This document shows, piece after piece, positions 32,970 to 42,061 of a DNA stretch of 64,000 nucleotides (positions are counted from its first letter, which is position 1; every line of letters begins with the position of its first letter). Below the pieces are notes generated by a model, which saw only the letters and a program-made list of their open reading frames with translations, was not told where the DNA came from and searched no databases. The translations under genes and the position numbers were made by a program. This DNA is from Ahrensia sp. (GTDB lineage: Bacteria; Pseudomonadota; Alphaproteobacteria; Rhizobiales; Rhizobiaceae), in assembly GCA_028817895.1 (NCBI GenBank), contig JAPPOQ010000012.1, forward strand, positions 140,586-204,585, given 5' to 3'.

Positions 32970-33719
32970 TTGTCGGTGAACGACCTGTTTAGATGGTTGC
33001 AGTTGGCAGGTCTTGCGGTTGCTACCAGCCTGGCGTCCAGCGCTACGTTGGCCGCGGATATCGACTGGTCTTTTGCCGACCATCCGCATCCAGGGATGTT
33101 TGAGTTTACGTCAGGCGAATTGGCCAAGATCGAAACCGTGGAACCCGAAAAAGACCTCTCGGATGACGAGCGATATTGCTCGCAGATCGTGCCGGTTCAC
33201 TATCAAATCTACAACGAGCGCTACCCAGACTACTCCAGCTCGGGAGAAGAGCAGGCACGTTGGCAAGCGTGGAAAAACCACACCGTCAGGGACAAAAAGG
33301 ACCCAGCGTCATACTGCGTTGTTTTCAATGCGGCTGCCAAACTTCAGGATCTTGGAATTTGGCCCCTCGATCAAAAGCTGATCTTTTGCGGTCGGTATCT
33401 TCGTTCACCGGAAAACCCGCACGAAAGCGCGCTCATCGATGCGATTGACGAGGTGGTGACCTATGCCAAGCTGGGAGATTCCCTCGCAACGACCATCCTC
33501 TTCTGGGGGCACAAGTCAACTGGGGCGATCCAGTTGAACCCGGATGTCGAGTATTACGTAAGGAAGTCGATGCGAGAAAGCCGGCTTGCGAACTTGCTCA
33601 CTGACACCAGCCATATCGACCCAAAACTGAGCGACGAAAAGAGAGACTTCCTCGATCAGGCGGTCGAGCGTGACGACTTCGCCTCAGTGCTGGAAAACAC
33701 TCCGCCTTGTGCGCAATGA
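32970..33719 (+). CDS. secreted four-cysteine protein of unknown function, paralogue 2
   Basis: This protein of about 249 residues is built like the gene at 31701: a signal peptide ending SATLA, then ADIDWSFADHPHP at the mature start. Four cysteines are at matching places (RYC, SYCVVF, IFCGRY, PPC). The C-terminal 36 residues (from DTSHIDPKLSDEKR to PPC) are nearly identical to paralogue 1, also at DNA level, while the middle has diverged. The start is TTG 32970 or GTG 32976; GAGGA at 32961 fits either imperfectly. It converges with the GIY-YIG-like gene after 13 bp. Its role is unknown; periplasmic location is inferred from the signal and cysteines. Confidence 0.7.
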   Translation: MSVNDLFRWLQLAGLAVATSLASSATLAADIDWSFADHPHPGMFEFTSGELAKIETVEPEKDLSDDERYCSQIVPVHYQIYNERYPDYSSSGEEQARWQAWKNHTVRDKKDPASYCVVFNAAAKLQDLGIWPLDQKLIFCGRYLRSPENPHESALIDAIDEVVTYAKLGDSLATTILFWGHKSTGAIQLNPDVEYYVRKSMRESRLANLLTDTSHIDPKLSDEKRDFLDQAVERDDFASVLENTPPCAQ

Positions 33720-33732
33720 ACTTTCCGCGCCA

Positions 33733-34335
33733 TCAGAACGCGACATCGCCCGTGACTTTCGGGATGACGGGTGCGAGCGCTTCATGCAGGCGCGTTTCCC
33801 ATTCCTCGCGACCCGCGCGTGCTTTTGGAACCGGGTTGATAAAGTCAAACAGGGACCATAGCGGTTCGACGCCATAGCGCGGCAGGCCCCGGGCCGAACG
33901 AATACCCTTGCGATGCTCCGCGCAACGCGTTGCGACCGGTTTACCTGTCGACCCCACATAGGCGCCATACAGACCGTTTTCTGCGCTATAACCCCAGCGC
34001 AACATGACATAGACATGCGCGCCAAGCCGTCCCGACTTCTGCTGCGCCAACACCTGCGGTGTGAACACGTCGCGCACCCGCTCGCCCGCCTCTTCCAGCC
34101 AGGGGATCGGCTCATAGCCAGCGTCAGCGAATTTCATGGAGGCGGCAAGGTCCGCCTGCCTGCCTCTCAATTCGGCCAAGGCAAGCGTGGCGAGTTCCAG
34201 CGACGGCGGATCGCCGGACAGCCAACCGCCGATGACCGCAGTCATCTGCTGGTCCGTCCAATTGCGAAACGGCTTTGGATGCGCGTAGTTGATCCCGGGA
34301 AACGGCGCGTAGCGCCCGACAGCGAATTGCTTCAT
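33733..34335 (-). CDS. GIY-YIG-like nuclease domain protein
   Basis: This 200-residue protein has a GIY-YIG-like half at about residues 107-165. HVYVMLRWGY is the first strand, then LYGAYVGSTGKPVATRCAEHR corresponds to the YVG, arginine and helix region of the fold (shown in part). A ten-residue insertion separates the two strand motifs, and a late glutamate (EEWETRLHEAL) could complete the site. The N-terminal half (FPGINYAHPKPFRNWTDQQM) is unfamiliar. Its ATG lies 4 bp after the deoA stop, so the two genes are likely cotranscribed. Nuclease activity is inferred from remote similarity. Confidence 0.6.
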   Translation of the reverse strand: MKQFAVGRYAPFPGINYAHPKPFRNWTDQQMTAVIGGWLSGDPPSLELATLALAELRGRQADLAASMKFADAGYEPIPWLEEAGERVRDVFTPQVLAQQKSGRLGAHVYVMLRWGYSAENGLYGAYVGSTGKPVATRCAEHRKGIRSARGLPRYGVEPLWSLFDFINPVPKARAGREEWETRLHEALAPVIPKVTGDVAF

Positions 34336-34339
34336 CGTA

Positions 34340-35683
34340 TCACGACGTCGCGGTGACGCGTTCGATCACCGCCGGCCCTTCTTCCACAGACCGCGCATCG
34401 CCAAAGCGATAGGCCGCGCGCAAAGACGAAGCCGCCTGTTCGGCTGCAGCGTCATCGCGGGCATGGACCATGGCGAGCGGTTGATCGGCATCGATGCCGT
34501 CGCCAATGCGCGCCAGATCGGTAAAGCCCACCACCGGATCAACCGCATCAGCTGCGCGCACGCGTCCCCCGCCCAAAGCGACCACCGCCACACCGACCGA
34601 ACGGGTGTCGATACCCGTCACGATGCCGTCCGTTTCGGCGAAGACGGGCCGCACGACGGGAGCGGCTTCCAAATACCTTTCCGGTTTCTCCAGAAGGTCG
34701 GACGGTCCACCCAGTTCGCGCACCATCTTGGCGAATTTCTGCGCCGCTGCTCCGCTTGAGAAGGCTTCCTCCATCTTGGCCGCGCCGTCTTTTGCGGCCG
34801 CTGCAAGACCTCCGCTCACCAGCATCTCGGCGCCCAAAGCCACGGTGACATCCCAAAGTCGCGCATCCACGCTGCGACCGGTGAGAAAGTCGATGCAGTT
34901 CATCACCTCTACTGCGTTTCCGGCAGCACTTGCCAGCGGCTGATTCATATCGGTGAGCAAAGCGGTTGTAGGCAAACCCGCACCATTCGCCACCTCCACC
35001 AGCGACACGGCAAGTTCACGCGCCTTGTCGATATCATCCATAAACGCGCCATTGCCGCATTTGACATCAAGCACCAGCCCGCCCAGCCCGGCCGCCAGCT
35101 TTTTGGAGAGGATCGAGGCCGTGATCAGCGGCACGCTCTCCACCGTCGCCGTGACGTCGCGAATGCCGTAAAAGCGCTTGTCAGCGGGTGCGAGATTGGC
35201 CGTCTGCCCGATGATGGCACAGCCCACCGATTTCGTGACCTTGCGAAACAGCGCGCTGTTGGGCTGCGTCGTGTAACCGGGAATGGAATCAAACTTGTCC
35301 AGCGTTCCGCCGGTGTGACCAAGCCCCCGTCCCGAGATCATCGGCACGAACCCGCCGCAAGCGGCAATGGCAGGCGCCAGCATCAGGGAGACATTGTCGC
35401 CCACCCCGCCGGTGGAATGCTTGTCCAGCACCGGTCCGTCGAGATCGGACCAGTCCAGCACATCGCCGCTGTCGCGCATATTGACGGTAAGCGCCACAGC
35501 CTCGTCGCGGTTCATTCCCTGAAAGAAAACCGCCATGGCGAGGGCAGCAACCTGACCTTCGCTGATGCTGTCATCGGTGATGCCCCGCACGAAATCCGAA
35601 ATCTCGTCTGCGGTGAGTGCCACCCCGTCACGCTTTCGTCTGATGACTTCTTGCGGAAGACGCTTCGTCGTCACTGCCGTCAC
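34340..35683 (-). CDS. deoA: thymidine phosphorylase
   Basis: This 447-residue enzyme of pyrimidine salvage splits thymidine with phosphate to thymine and deoxyribose 1-phosphate. It has the family block [20 protein letters not shown] (about residues 118-137) and the phosphate/thymidine site [18 protein letters not shown] (about 87-104). KCGNGAFM and the C-terminal barrel-sandwich domain with [18 protein letters not shown] are also present. Length is normal. It diverges from the AtuA-like gene across a 144-bp region and is followed by the GIY-YIG-like gene. Confidence 0.96.
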   Translation of the reverse strand: MTAVTTKRLPQEVIRRKRDGVALTADEISDFVRGITDDSISEGQVAALAMAVFFQGMNRDEAVALTVNMRDSGDVLDWSDLDGPVLDKHSTGGVGDNVSLMLAPAIAACGGFVPMISGRGLGHTGGTLDKFDSIPGYTTQPNSALFRKVTKSVGCAIIGQTANLAPADKRFYGIRDVTATVESVPLITASILSKKLAAGLGGLVLDVKCGNGAFMDDIDKARELAVSLVEVANGAGLPTTALLTDMNQPLASAAGNAVEVMNCIDFLTGRSVDARLWDVTVALGAEMLVSGGLAAAAKDGAAKMEEAFSSGAAAQKFAKMVRELGGPSDLLEKPERYLEAAPVVRPVFAETDGIVTGIDTRSVGVAVVALGGGRVRAADAVDPVVGFTDLARIGDGIDADQPLAMVHARDDAAAEQAASSLRAAYRFGDARSVEEGPAVIERVTATS

Positions 35684-35752
35684 CCCAAAAATGATTTGGC
35701 GCGACTATAAGGGAGCGGGATGCGAAATGGGAACAAGGGACCGATTTGCCTC

Positions 35753-35766
35753 GGAGTGTTCACTCC
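35753..35766. promoter_or_regulatory. small palindrome in the deoA / atu-like divergent promoter region
   Basis: GGAGTG and CACTCC form perfect 6-bp arms around TT, about 60 bp upstream of the AtuA-like gene and 70 bp upstream of deoA. Size and place suit a dimeric repressor such as a TetR-type protein. No regulator gene is adjacent, so this is only a candidate. Confidence 0.3.
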
Positions 35767-35827
35767 TGCCTATTTCGCTGAATGCTTCAAAGGTCTAAAT
35801 CGGACGCAAGTTTGAAATGAACGCGTC

Positions 35828-37633
35828 GTGTCGATGAACACAGCAAAGAGCATCACAATTGGCGGGGCGAGCGGTTATTGGGGCGAGGCATCCCACGCTA
35901 CGGCACAATTGCTGCGCACCGAACAGCTCGACTTCTTGGTCTATGATTATCTGGCCGAAATCACCATGTCGATCATGGCGCGCGCGCGCGTCAAGGATCC
36001 GCAAGCCGGGTTCGCCGCCGATTTTGTGAGCGCCGCCCTTGCTCCCAATCTGAAAGCGATTGCAGAGCGCGGCATCAAGGTCATTTCCAATGCCGGTGGA
36101 GTCAATCCGAAAGCTTGCTCCGATGCTGTCCGCGCCCTGCTTTCAAAGCATGGCCTCAATCTGAGGGTCGCAACCATCACGGGTGATGACGTGTTGGGTG
36201 AACTCGCTGAGGCGACCGAAACCGTCGACATGTTTTGCGGCGCGCCCTTTCCGCCGGCAGAGTCCTTGCTGTCGGCCAATGCCTATCTTGGTGCATTTCC
36301 AATTGCCAAGGCACTCGACGAGGGTGCTGACATCGTCATCACCGGGCGTTGCGTAGACAGCGCCGTGGCCTTGGCTGCCTGCATTCACAGCTTCGGCTGG
36401 CAGGTTGACGATTTCGACCGTCTTGCCGCCGGATCGCTTGCCGGACATTTGATCGAATGCGGCCCGCAGGCGACGGGCGGCAATTTCACAGACTGGCGCG
36501 ACGCCGGGCCGCTGGCAGACATCGGCTACCCACTCGCAACCATCGAGAGCGAAGGCACCTGTATCCTGTCGAAACCGCCGGAAACGACTGGTACTGTGAC
36601 GCCGCTCACAGTCGGCGAACAGATGCTCTACGAAATCGGAGACCCTGCCGCCTACGCCCTGCCCGATGTTGCTTGTGACTTTCGGGATGTGACGCTGGAG
36701 CAAAGCGGAGACAATGAGGTTACCGTTCGTGGAGTTCGAGGACGCGCACCGTCTGCGCAGTACAAGGTCAGCGCCACGGCCATGGATGGCTATCGTGCCG
36801 GACAGACCTTTTTGATCAACGGCTTTGATGCACGCAGCCGCGCGGAGAGCCTCGCGCAAGCGATCATCGATCGCGCCCGGGCGAGATTGCGTGCCGTCAA
36901 CGCTGCGGACTTCACCGAGATCAGCACCGAGGTCTTCGGCTCTTATGAACGCGGCTATGGAGAAGTGATGTTGAAGCTTGCCGTGCGCCATGATGATGCG
37001 AGCGCGGTCGGCATTTTCTTGAAGGAGATGGCGGGCATGGGGCTTGCCACTCCGGCTGGCATGAGCATCTTCACCGCGGGAGGGCGGCCCAAACCCTCTC
37101 CCGTGGTGCGGCTTTGGTCTTGCTTGATCGACAAAGAAAAGGTGACGCCAAGATTGTCATTTGACGACGGCGACGGTGCGGCCGTTCAACTTGCTCTTAG
37201 TGTTGAGTCGGAGACGCACGCAATCGAGACGGTGGACCAACCCGAACCGGCCGAACCTTCTTCGGACATGATCGGTGTTCCGCTGATCGCCCTGGCCGTC
37301 GCGCGGTCCGGCGACAAGGGGGACAAGGCCAATATTGGCGTGATGGCAAGGGACGCAAAATACCTGCCCTATATCTGGCAGGCGCTCTCGCCTGAAGCGG
37401 TTTCAGCGCATTTCGCGCTTGAACTGGAAGGCGCACAAGATCGCGTCGAGCGCTTTTATTTGCCGGGCAGCCATGCCATCAATCTGCTTTTAGACCGGGC
37501 ACTCGGTGGTGGGGGGATTGCAAGTTTGAGGCAGGATGCACAAGGCAAAGGCTTTGGCCAGAAGGCGCTGGCCATGCCGGTTTCGATCCCCGTCCGGTTG
37601 GCACAAGAGCTTGATCTGGAGCGGTTTGCGTGA
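35828..37633 (+). CDS. AtuA-like protein (DUF1446, acyclic terpene utilisation)
   Basis: This 601-residue protein has an N-terminal DUF1446 domain (about residues 10-360), opening with ITIGGASGYWGE and including VISNAGGVNPKA and GRCVDSAVALA. A small C-terminal AtuA-like domain (IALAVARSGDKGDKANIGVMA, shown in part) completes it. AtuA is essential for growth on citronellol/geraniol in Pseudomonas, but its chemistry is not established. The gene leads a coupled run with both carboxylase subunits and an enoyl-CoA hydratase, which fits terpenoid or branched acyl-CoA breakdown. GTG 35828 or ATG 35834 may be the start. Its TGA overlaps the next GTG. Confidence 0.85.
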   Translation: MSMNTAKSITIGGASGYWGEASHATAQLLRTEQLDFLVYDYLAEITMSIMARARVKDPQAGFAADFVSAALAPNLKAIAERGIKVISNAGGVNPKACSDAVRALLSKHGLNLRVATITGDDVLGELAEATETVDMFCGAPFPPAESLLSANAYLGAFPIAKALDEGADIVITGRCVDSAVALAACIHSFGWQVDDFDRLAAGSLAGHLIECGPQATGGNFTDWRDAGPLADIGYPLATIESEGTCILSKPPETTGTVTPLTVGEQMLYEIGDPAAYALPDVACDFRDVTLEQSGDNEVTVRGVRGRAPSAQYKVSATAMDGYRAGQTFLINGFDARSRAESLAQAIIDRARARLRAVNAADFTEISTEVFGSYERGYGEVMLKLAVRHDDASAVGIFLKEMAGMGLATPAGMSIFTAGGRPKPSPVVRLWSCLIDKEKVTPRLSFDDGDGAAVQLALSVESETHAIETVDQPEPAEPSSDMIGVPLIALAVARSGDKGDKANIGVMARDAKYLPYIWQALSPEAVSAHFALELEGAQDRVERFYLPGSHAINLLLDRALGGGGIASLRQDAQGKGFGQKALAMPVSIPVRLAQELDLERFA

Positions 37634-39252
37634 GTGTGTTTCGCTCAAAAATCGTGACGGGATCGGAGACTTTTGCCGAAAATCGAGCGGCCATGCTGAC
37701 TCTGGTGGATCAACTGCGCAGTTATGAAGCGCGAGCCGAGCAGCTTTCGGAAAAACGTCGGCCCCGTTTTGAGGAACGCGGACAACTCACACCGCGCGAA
37801 AGGCTGGCCCGGCTGCTTGATCCCGGCATGCCCTTTCTCGCTCTTCACACGATGGCGAATTTTCTTGCCGAAGATCCCGACATCGAAACAAGCGTTCCCG
37901 GCGCATCTTTGATCACAGGCATCGGCTTTGTTGGCGGCGTGCGCTCGCTGGTCTGGGTGGATGACAGCGGCATCCGCGCAGGTGCGATGACCGATATGGG
38001 CATGCCGGCAGTTCTGTCGATCCAAAACATCGCCAAGCGCCAAAGACTGCCGCTCATTCATTGCGTGGAATCGGCCGGGGCCAATCTCGTTGCCTATAAG
38101 GTGCAATTGTGGTCTGAGGCTGGGGCGGTATTTCGCAATCTGGCGCAGCTTTCCGCCATGGGCATTCCAACGCTTGCAGTCTTGCACGGCCCCTCCACAG
38201 CTGGTGGAGCCTACATGCCGGGGCTTTCAGACTATGTGGTCGGCATCAAGAAAAACGGCATGGCGGCCCTGGCGGGAGCAGCGCTGACCCAGGCGGCGAC
38301 CGGCGAAACCTCAACCGATGCCGAACTTGGCGGGGCGGAAATGCATGCGACAACGTCGGGGGTGGTGGAGTATCTCGCTGAGGACGATGCCGAAGGTTTG
38401 GCGACGGCACGGCGCGTCTTTGCCGGGCTGAACTGGAATGACGGTCTACCCGCTTTGCCACAGCGTTCCTTCGCCGAACCGATTTACGACCCGGATGAGA
38501 TCGCCGGTGTCGTACCAGCCGACAACACCATTCCCTATGATGTGCGCGAAGTCGTGGCGAGGCTGGTTGATGGATCGGACTTTGAAGATTTCAAGTCGCG
38601 CTACGGCGTCTCCACCGTGTGCATACAGGCCAGTGTCTACGGTCAGGCAGTTGGCATCCTGGGCAACAATGGCCCTATCGACATTGCGGGCGCCACCAAG
38701 GCGGCGCAGTTCCTCCAATTGTGCGATCAGGCGGGAAAGCCGGTGATCTTTCTGCACAACACGACTGGCTATATGGTGGGCAAGGAAACCGAGCAGGCCG
38801 GGATGATCAAGCACGGCTCGAAGATGATTCAGGCCGTCTCCAATCTGCGCGTTCCCAAACTCGCCTTCCACATCGGCAACAGCTATGGCGCTGGCAATTA
38901 CGGCATGTGCGGCTGGGCCTATGAACCTGACTTTCTGTTCTCCTGGCCCAATTCCACCACCGGCGTGATGGGCGGGGCGCAGGCCGCCAAAACGATGAGT
39001 CAGGTGGCGATTGCCGGAGCAAAGCGCAAAGGTGTCGACCCGGATATGGCTACAATCGCAAAGCAGGAAGCGACCATTCGGGACATCTTCGACCGGCAGG
39101 CATCGGCCTGGTATACGTCCGGTCAGGTTCTCGATCACGGTATCATTGATCCGCGAGATACACGTCGCGTCATCGGCTTCGTATTGGAAACGATTCTAGA
39201 GGCTCGCAATCGCACTTTGCGGCCAAATGCATTCGGCGTTGCCAGGATGTGA
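37630..39252 (+). CDS. acyl-CoA carboxylase carboxyltransferase (beta) subunit, geranoyl-/methylcrotonoyl-CoA type
   Basis: This 540-residue carboxyltransferase transfers CO2 from carboxybiotin to an unsaturated branched acyl-CoA. Landmarks are RPRFEERGQLTPRERLARLLD at the start, VESAGANL, HGPSTAGGAYMPG, FLHNTTGYMVG and FHIGNSYGAGNYGMCGWAYEPDF (each in part). These match the AtuC/LiuB/MCC-beta group, not propionyl-CoA carboxylase. Next to an AtuA-like gene, geranoyl-CoA is the likelier substrate, though 3-methylcrotonoyl-CoA cannot be excluded. The GTG start overlaps the AtuA-like stop and the end overlaps the hydratase start. Confidence 0.9.
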   Translation: MSVFRSKIVTGSETFAENRAAMLTLVDQLRSYEARAEQLSEKRRPRFEERGQLTPRERLARLLDPGMPFLALHTMANFLAEDPDIETSVPGASLITGIGFVGGVRSLVWVDDSGIRAGAMTDMGMPAVLSIQNIAKRQRLPLIHCVESAGANLVAYKVQLWSEAGAVFRNLAQLSAMGIPTLAVLHGPSTAGGAYMPGLSDYVVGIKKNGMAALAGAALTQAATGETSTDAELGGAEMHATTSGVVEYLAEDDAEGLATARRVFAGLNWNDGLPALPQRSFAEPIYDPDEIAGVVPADNTIPYDVREVVARLVDGSDFEDFKSRYGVSTVCIQASVYGQAVGILGNNGPIDIAGATKAAQFLQLCDQAGKPVIFLHNTTGYMVGKETEQAGMIKHGSKMIQAVSNLRVPKLAFHIGNSYGAGNYGMCGWAYEPDFLFSWPNSTTGVMGGAQAAKTMSQVAIAGAKRKGVDPDMATIAKQEATIRDIFDRQASAWYTSGQVLDHGIIDPRDTRRVIGFVLETILEARNRTLRPNAFGVARM

Positions 39253-40079
39253 TCATGGTCGATTTGCCGCAAAGTGATACGCTGGACCTTGAACAGCATG
39301 ACGGTTGGTTGACCGTCTGGTTCAACTCCCCGCAAGAAAACCGCAACGCCTTGACCAGCGAGAGAAGTGACGCTCTCTTGGACCTGTGCGGTGTGCTTCA
39401 GAGCGCCCGCGACATACGCGGCGTGACGTTTCGCGGCCGTGGAGGCGTGTTCTGCGCTGGCGGCGATCTCAAAAGCTTCCGCAAAGCTGCAAGCGGGGAA
39501 AGCAATCGAACGGACACGCTGGCCATGAGCCGAAGTGCAGGCGGGCTGTATGAAGCCATCAACACATTGCCGCAGATCACGGTGATGGCGCTGGAGGGCC
39601 CCTGCGTCGCGGGCGGCATGGGGATTGCGAGTTGCGGCGATGTCGTGATTGCGGAACGCGAGACACGTTTTTCTCTGACAGAGGTTCGCATCGGACTGGC
39701 TCCCGCTCAGATTGCGCCCTTTCTCATCGCCCGGATCGGTATGGCCTCCATGCGTCGCCTCGCATTGACCGGAGCGATGTTCGACGCACAGGAAGCGCGA
39801 CATATCGGTCTTGTCGATACGGTGGTCGATGGAGCAGAGGCGCTCAATGATGCGGTTGCTGATGTCATTCTGCAAACATCAGACAACGCCCCGAATGCGG
39901 TTGCTGCGACGAAATCGCTGCTGCTTTCTCTGCCGGGCATGAACCGCGAAGATCAGATCAATGCGGCGGCAGCGACGTTTACCGATTGCATGTTCAGTGC
40001 GGAGGGCCGTGAAGGCCTCACCGCCTTTGCGCAGAAGCGAAAGCCCAATTGGGCTTTGCCAAAAGAGGGGGCAGGCTGA
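39249..40079 (+). CDS. enoyl-CoA hydratase/isomerase family protein (AtuE-like)
   Basis: This 276-residue crotonase-fold enzyme has the oxyanion-hole region FRGRGGVFCAGGDLKSF and the second site ALEGPCVAGGMGIASCGDVV (both in part), followed by TRFSLTEVRIGLAPAQIAPF. In the atu/liu pathways this step hydrates isohexenylglutaconyl-CoA or methylglutaconyl-CoA, the product of the carboxylase encoded beside it. The GTG at 39249 overlaps the previous stop, and ATG 39255 is an alternative. Its TGA overlaps the biotin-subunit ATG as TGATG. Confidence 0.9.
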   Translation: MIMVDLPQSDTLDLEQHDGWLTVWFNSPQENRNALTSERSDALLDLCGVLQSARDIRGVTFRGRGGVFCAGGDLKSFRKAASGESNRTDTLAMSRSAGGLYEAINTLPQITVMALEGPCVAGGMGIASCGDVVIAERETRFSLTEVRIGLAPAQIAPFLIARIGMASMRRLALTGAMFDAQEARHIGLVDTVVDGAEALNDAVADVILQTSDNAPNAVAATKSLLLSLPGMNREDQINAAAATFTDCMFSAEGREGLTAFAQKRKPNWALPKEGAG

Positions 40080-42061
40080 TGCGCAGTGTTCTGGTTGCCA
40101 ACAGGGGCGAAATCGCCTGCCGTGTGATGCGTACCGTCCAGGCGCAGGGCCTGCGCGCCATCGCCGTTTACTCGCAGGCCGATGCGCAGTCGCCTCACGT
40201 CAAGATGGCCGATGAATCTGTCTGCATCGGTCCGCCTCCGGTTGGCGAGAGTTACCTTGATATGGACGCGATATTGGAGGCTGCACGCAAAACGGGGGCA
40301 GATGCCATCCATCCAGGCTACGGGTTTCTGTCAGAAAACGCTGATTTCGCGCGTGCCTGCAAAGAGGCGGGCATCATTTTTATCGGGCCGCCTGCCGCCG
40401 CCATCGATGCCATGGGCAACAAGGCGCAGGCCAAGCGTTTGATGATCGCCGCCAATGTGCCTTGCGTTCCCGGCTATGAGGGCGAGGACCAGGCGCAAGA
40501 GCGCTTCACCGCGGCGGCAAATGAGATCGGCTACCCTGTGATGGTGAAAGCCGCAGCCGGTGGTGGCGGGCGCGGCATGCGCCTTGTTCACAGCGCCGAC
40601 AAGTTGGAAGAAGCCCTGAAGACCGCCAGGTCTGAAGCGCAGAATGCGTTCGGGTCCGGCGAGTTGATTTTGGAAAAAGCGATCCTGCGCCCGCGTCATG
40701 TGGAAGTGCAGGTCTTCGCCGACGCGCATGGAAACTGCATCCATCTGAATGAACGCGACTGTTCGGTTCAACGGCGCCACCAGAAGGTGGTAGAAGAAGC
40801 GCCTTGCCCCGTTTTGACCACCAAACTGCGCGACGCCATGGGCCAGGCCGCAGTCGATGCCGCAAGGGCCATCGATTATCGCGGCGCCGGTACGGTGGAG
40901 TTTCTGCTGGGCGATGATGGTGGGTTCTATTTTCTGGAGATGAACACGCGATTGCAGGTCGAACATCCTGTGACCGAAATGATCACGGGACTCGATCTGG
41001 TTGCGCTTCAATTGCAGGTTGCTCGCGGTGAGCCGCTCGGCTTTGAACAGGGCAATGTCGCTCTGAGCGGGCACGCCATCGAAGTGCGGCTGTATGCTGA
41101 AGACGCAACTCAGGACTTTCTGCCAAGCACTGGCGATATTGTTCTGTGGGACAAACCCGCCATCGCGCGTACCGATGATGGCATCGAAACCGGTGGCAGC
41201 GTCTCGCCCTTTTACGACCCGATGCTGGCAAAGATCGTCACGCATGGCGAGACACGCGATATCGCCCGGCTTAAACTCATCCGTGCTCTTGGCGAATCCG
41301 CCCTGTTCGGCCCGCAGACAAACCGCGATTTTCTGATCGCATGTCTCGAACGCGAAGATTTTGCGAACGGCGCTGCGACCACTGCTTTCATTGCAGAGAA
41401 CTTCCCAGAGGGCTTTGCTGCAGAGACAGCAGGTGCAGATGTGATCGCGGTGGCCGCCGCCACACGACTTATCGATCTGCGTGACGCCTCCATCGCACGG
41501 GCCGGGCAAGTTTCTGGCGTGTTGATGAACTGGTCGAGCACCGGCTCTCTGAAATCTGCCCTCACCCTTTCAGCAAACGGTCACAACCATGATCTTGTCA
41601 TTGAGGATACAGGCGAGGGCTGGCGGGTTGCGGGGCTGGCGGATGAGCCGATTGAAGTCGCACTGATTGCGCGCGAGGCGCATCGCTTTCGCTTTCGCGT
41701 GGCAGGCAAGATGCTGGACATTACCGCCTGCACTGACGGACAGGACATCCACATCAGCGGCCAACGGCACACTTTCCGCTTTTCTGACATCACCGGAGGA
41801 GCGGCACTGACGGATACCGGATTGTCAGCCAATACCGTGGTCGCACCGATGCACGGTCGCCTTGCCAACATTCATGTTGCTGTTGGTGATACGGTCTCAA
41901 AGGGTCAGACCGTCGCTGTGCTGGAGGCAATGAAGATGCAACACCAGCTGGACTGTCAGATGGACGGCAAGATATCGGCTATACATGCGCAGATCGATGC
42001 GCAAGTGAGCGCTGATGATGTGCTGATCGAAATCGAAGATGATGATGCAACAGGCGGCTGA
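40079..42061 (+). CDS. acyl-CoA carboxylase biotin-containing (alpha) subunit
   Basis: This 660-residue protein has a biotin carboxylase domain (SVLVANRGEIACRVMRT, HPGYGFLSENADFA, KAAAGGGGRGMR, EMNTRLQVEHPVTE) covering about residues 1-450. A linker/BT domain follows, then a C-terminal biotinyl domain with the target lysine K619 in EAMKMQ. With the beta subunit it should form an alpha6-beta6-type carboxylase of the geranoyl- or methylcrotonoyl-CoA class. The ATG used here overlaps the hydratase stop (TGATG); a longer in-frame start inside the hydratase is less likely. Confidence 0.93.
   Translation: MRSVLVANRGEIACRVMRTVQAQGLRAIAVYSQADAQSPHVKMADESVCIGPPPVGESYLDMDAILEAARKTGADAIHPGYGFLSENADFARACKEAGIIFIGPPAAAIDAMGNKAQAKRLMIAANVPCVPGYEGEDQAQERFTAAANEIGYPVMVKAAAGGGGRGMRLVHSADKLEEALKTARSEAQNAFGSGELILEKAILRPRHVEVQVFADAHGNCIHLNERDCSVQRRHQKVVEEAPCPVLTTKLRDAMGQAAVDAARAIDYRGAGTVEFLLGDDGGFYFLEMNTRLQVEHPVTEMITGLDLVALQLQVARGEPLGFEQGNVALSGHAIEVRLYAEDATQDFLPSTGDIVLWDKPAIARTDDGIETGGSVSPFYDPMLAKIVTHGETRDIARLKLIRALGESALFGPQTNRDFLIACLEREDFANGAATTAFIAENFPEGFAAETAGADVIAVAAATRLIDLRDASIARAGQVSGVLMNWSSTGSLKSALTLSANGHNHDLVIEDTGEGWRVAGLADEPIEVALIAREAHRFRFRVAGKMLDITACTDGQDIHISGQRHTFRFSDITGGAALTDTGLSANTVVAPMHGRLANIHVAVGDTVSKGQTVAVLEAMKMQHQLDCQMDGKISAIHAQIDAQVSADDVLIEIEDDDATGG

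Noticed and set aside
40331..41509. 392-codon frame antisense to the biotin carboxylase domain
   Set aside because: Same reasoning: shadow of a strongly conserved enzyme.
42039..42061. Possible frameshift between the biotin subunit and the DinB-like gene
   Set aside because: Both frames have family-typical ends and starts, and overlaps are common in this operon, so it reads as overlap and not as a sequencing error.
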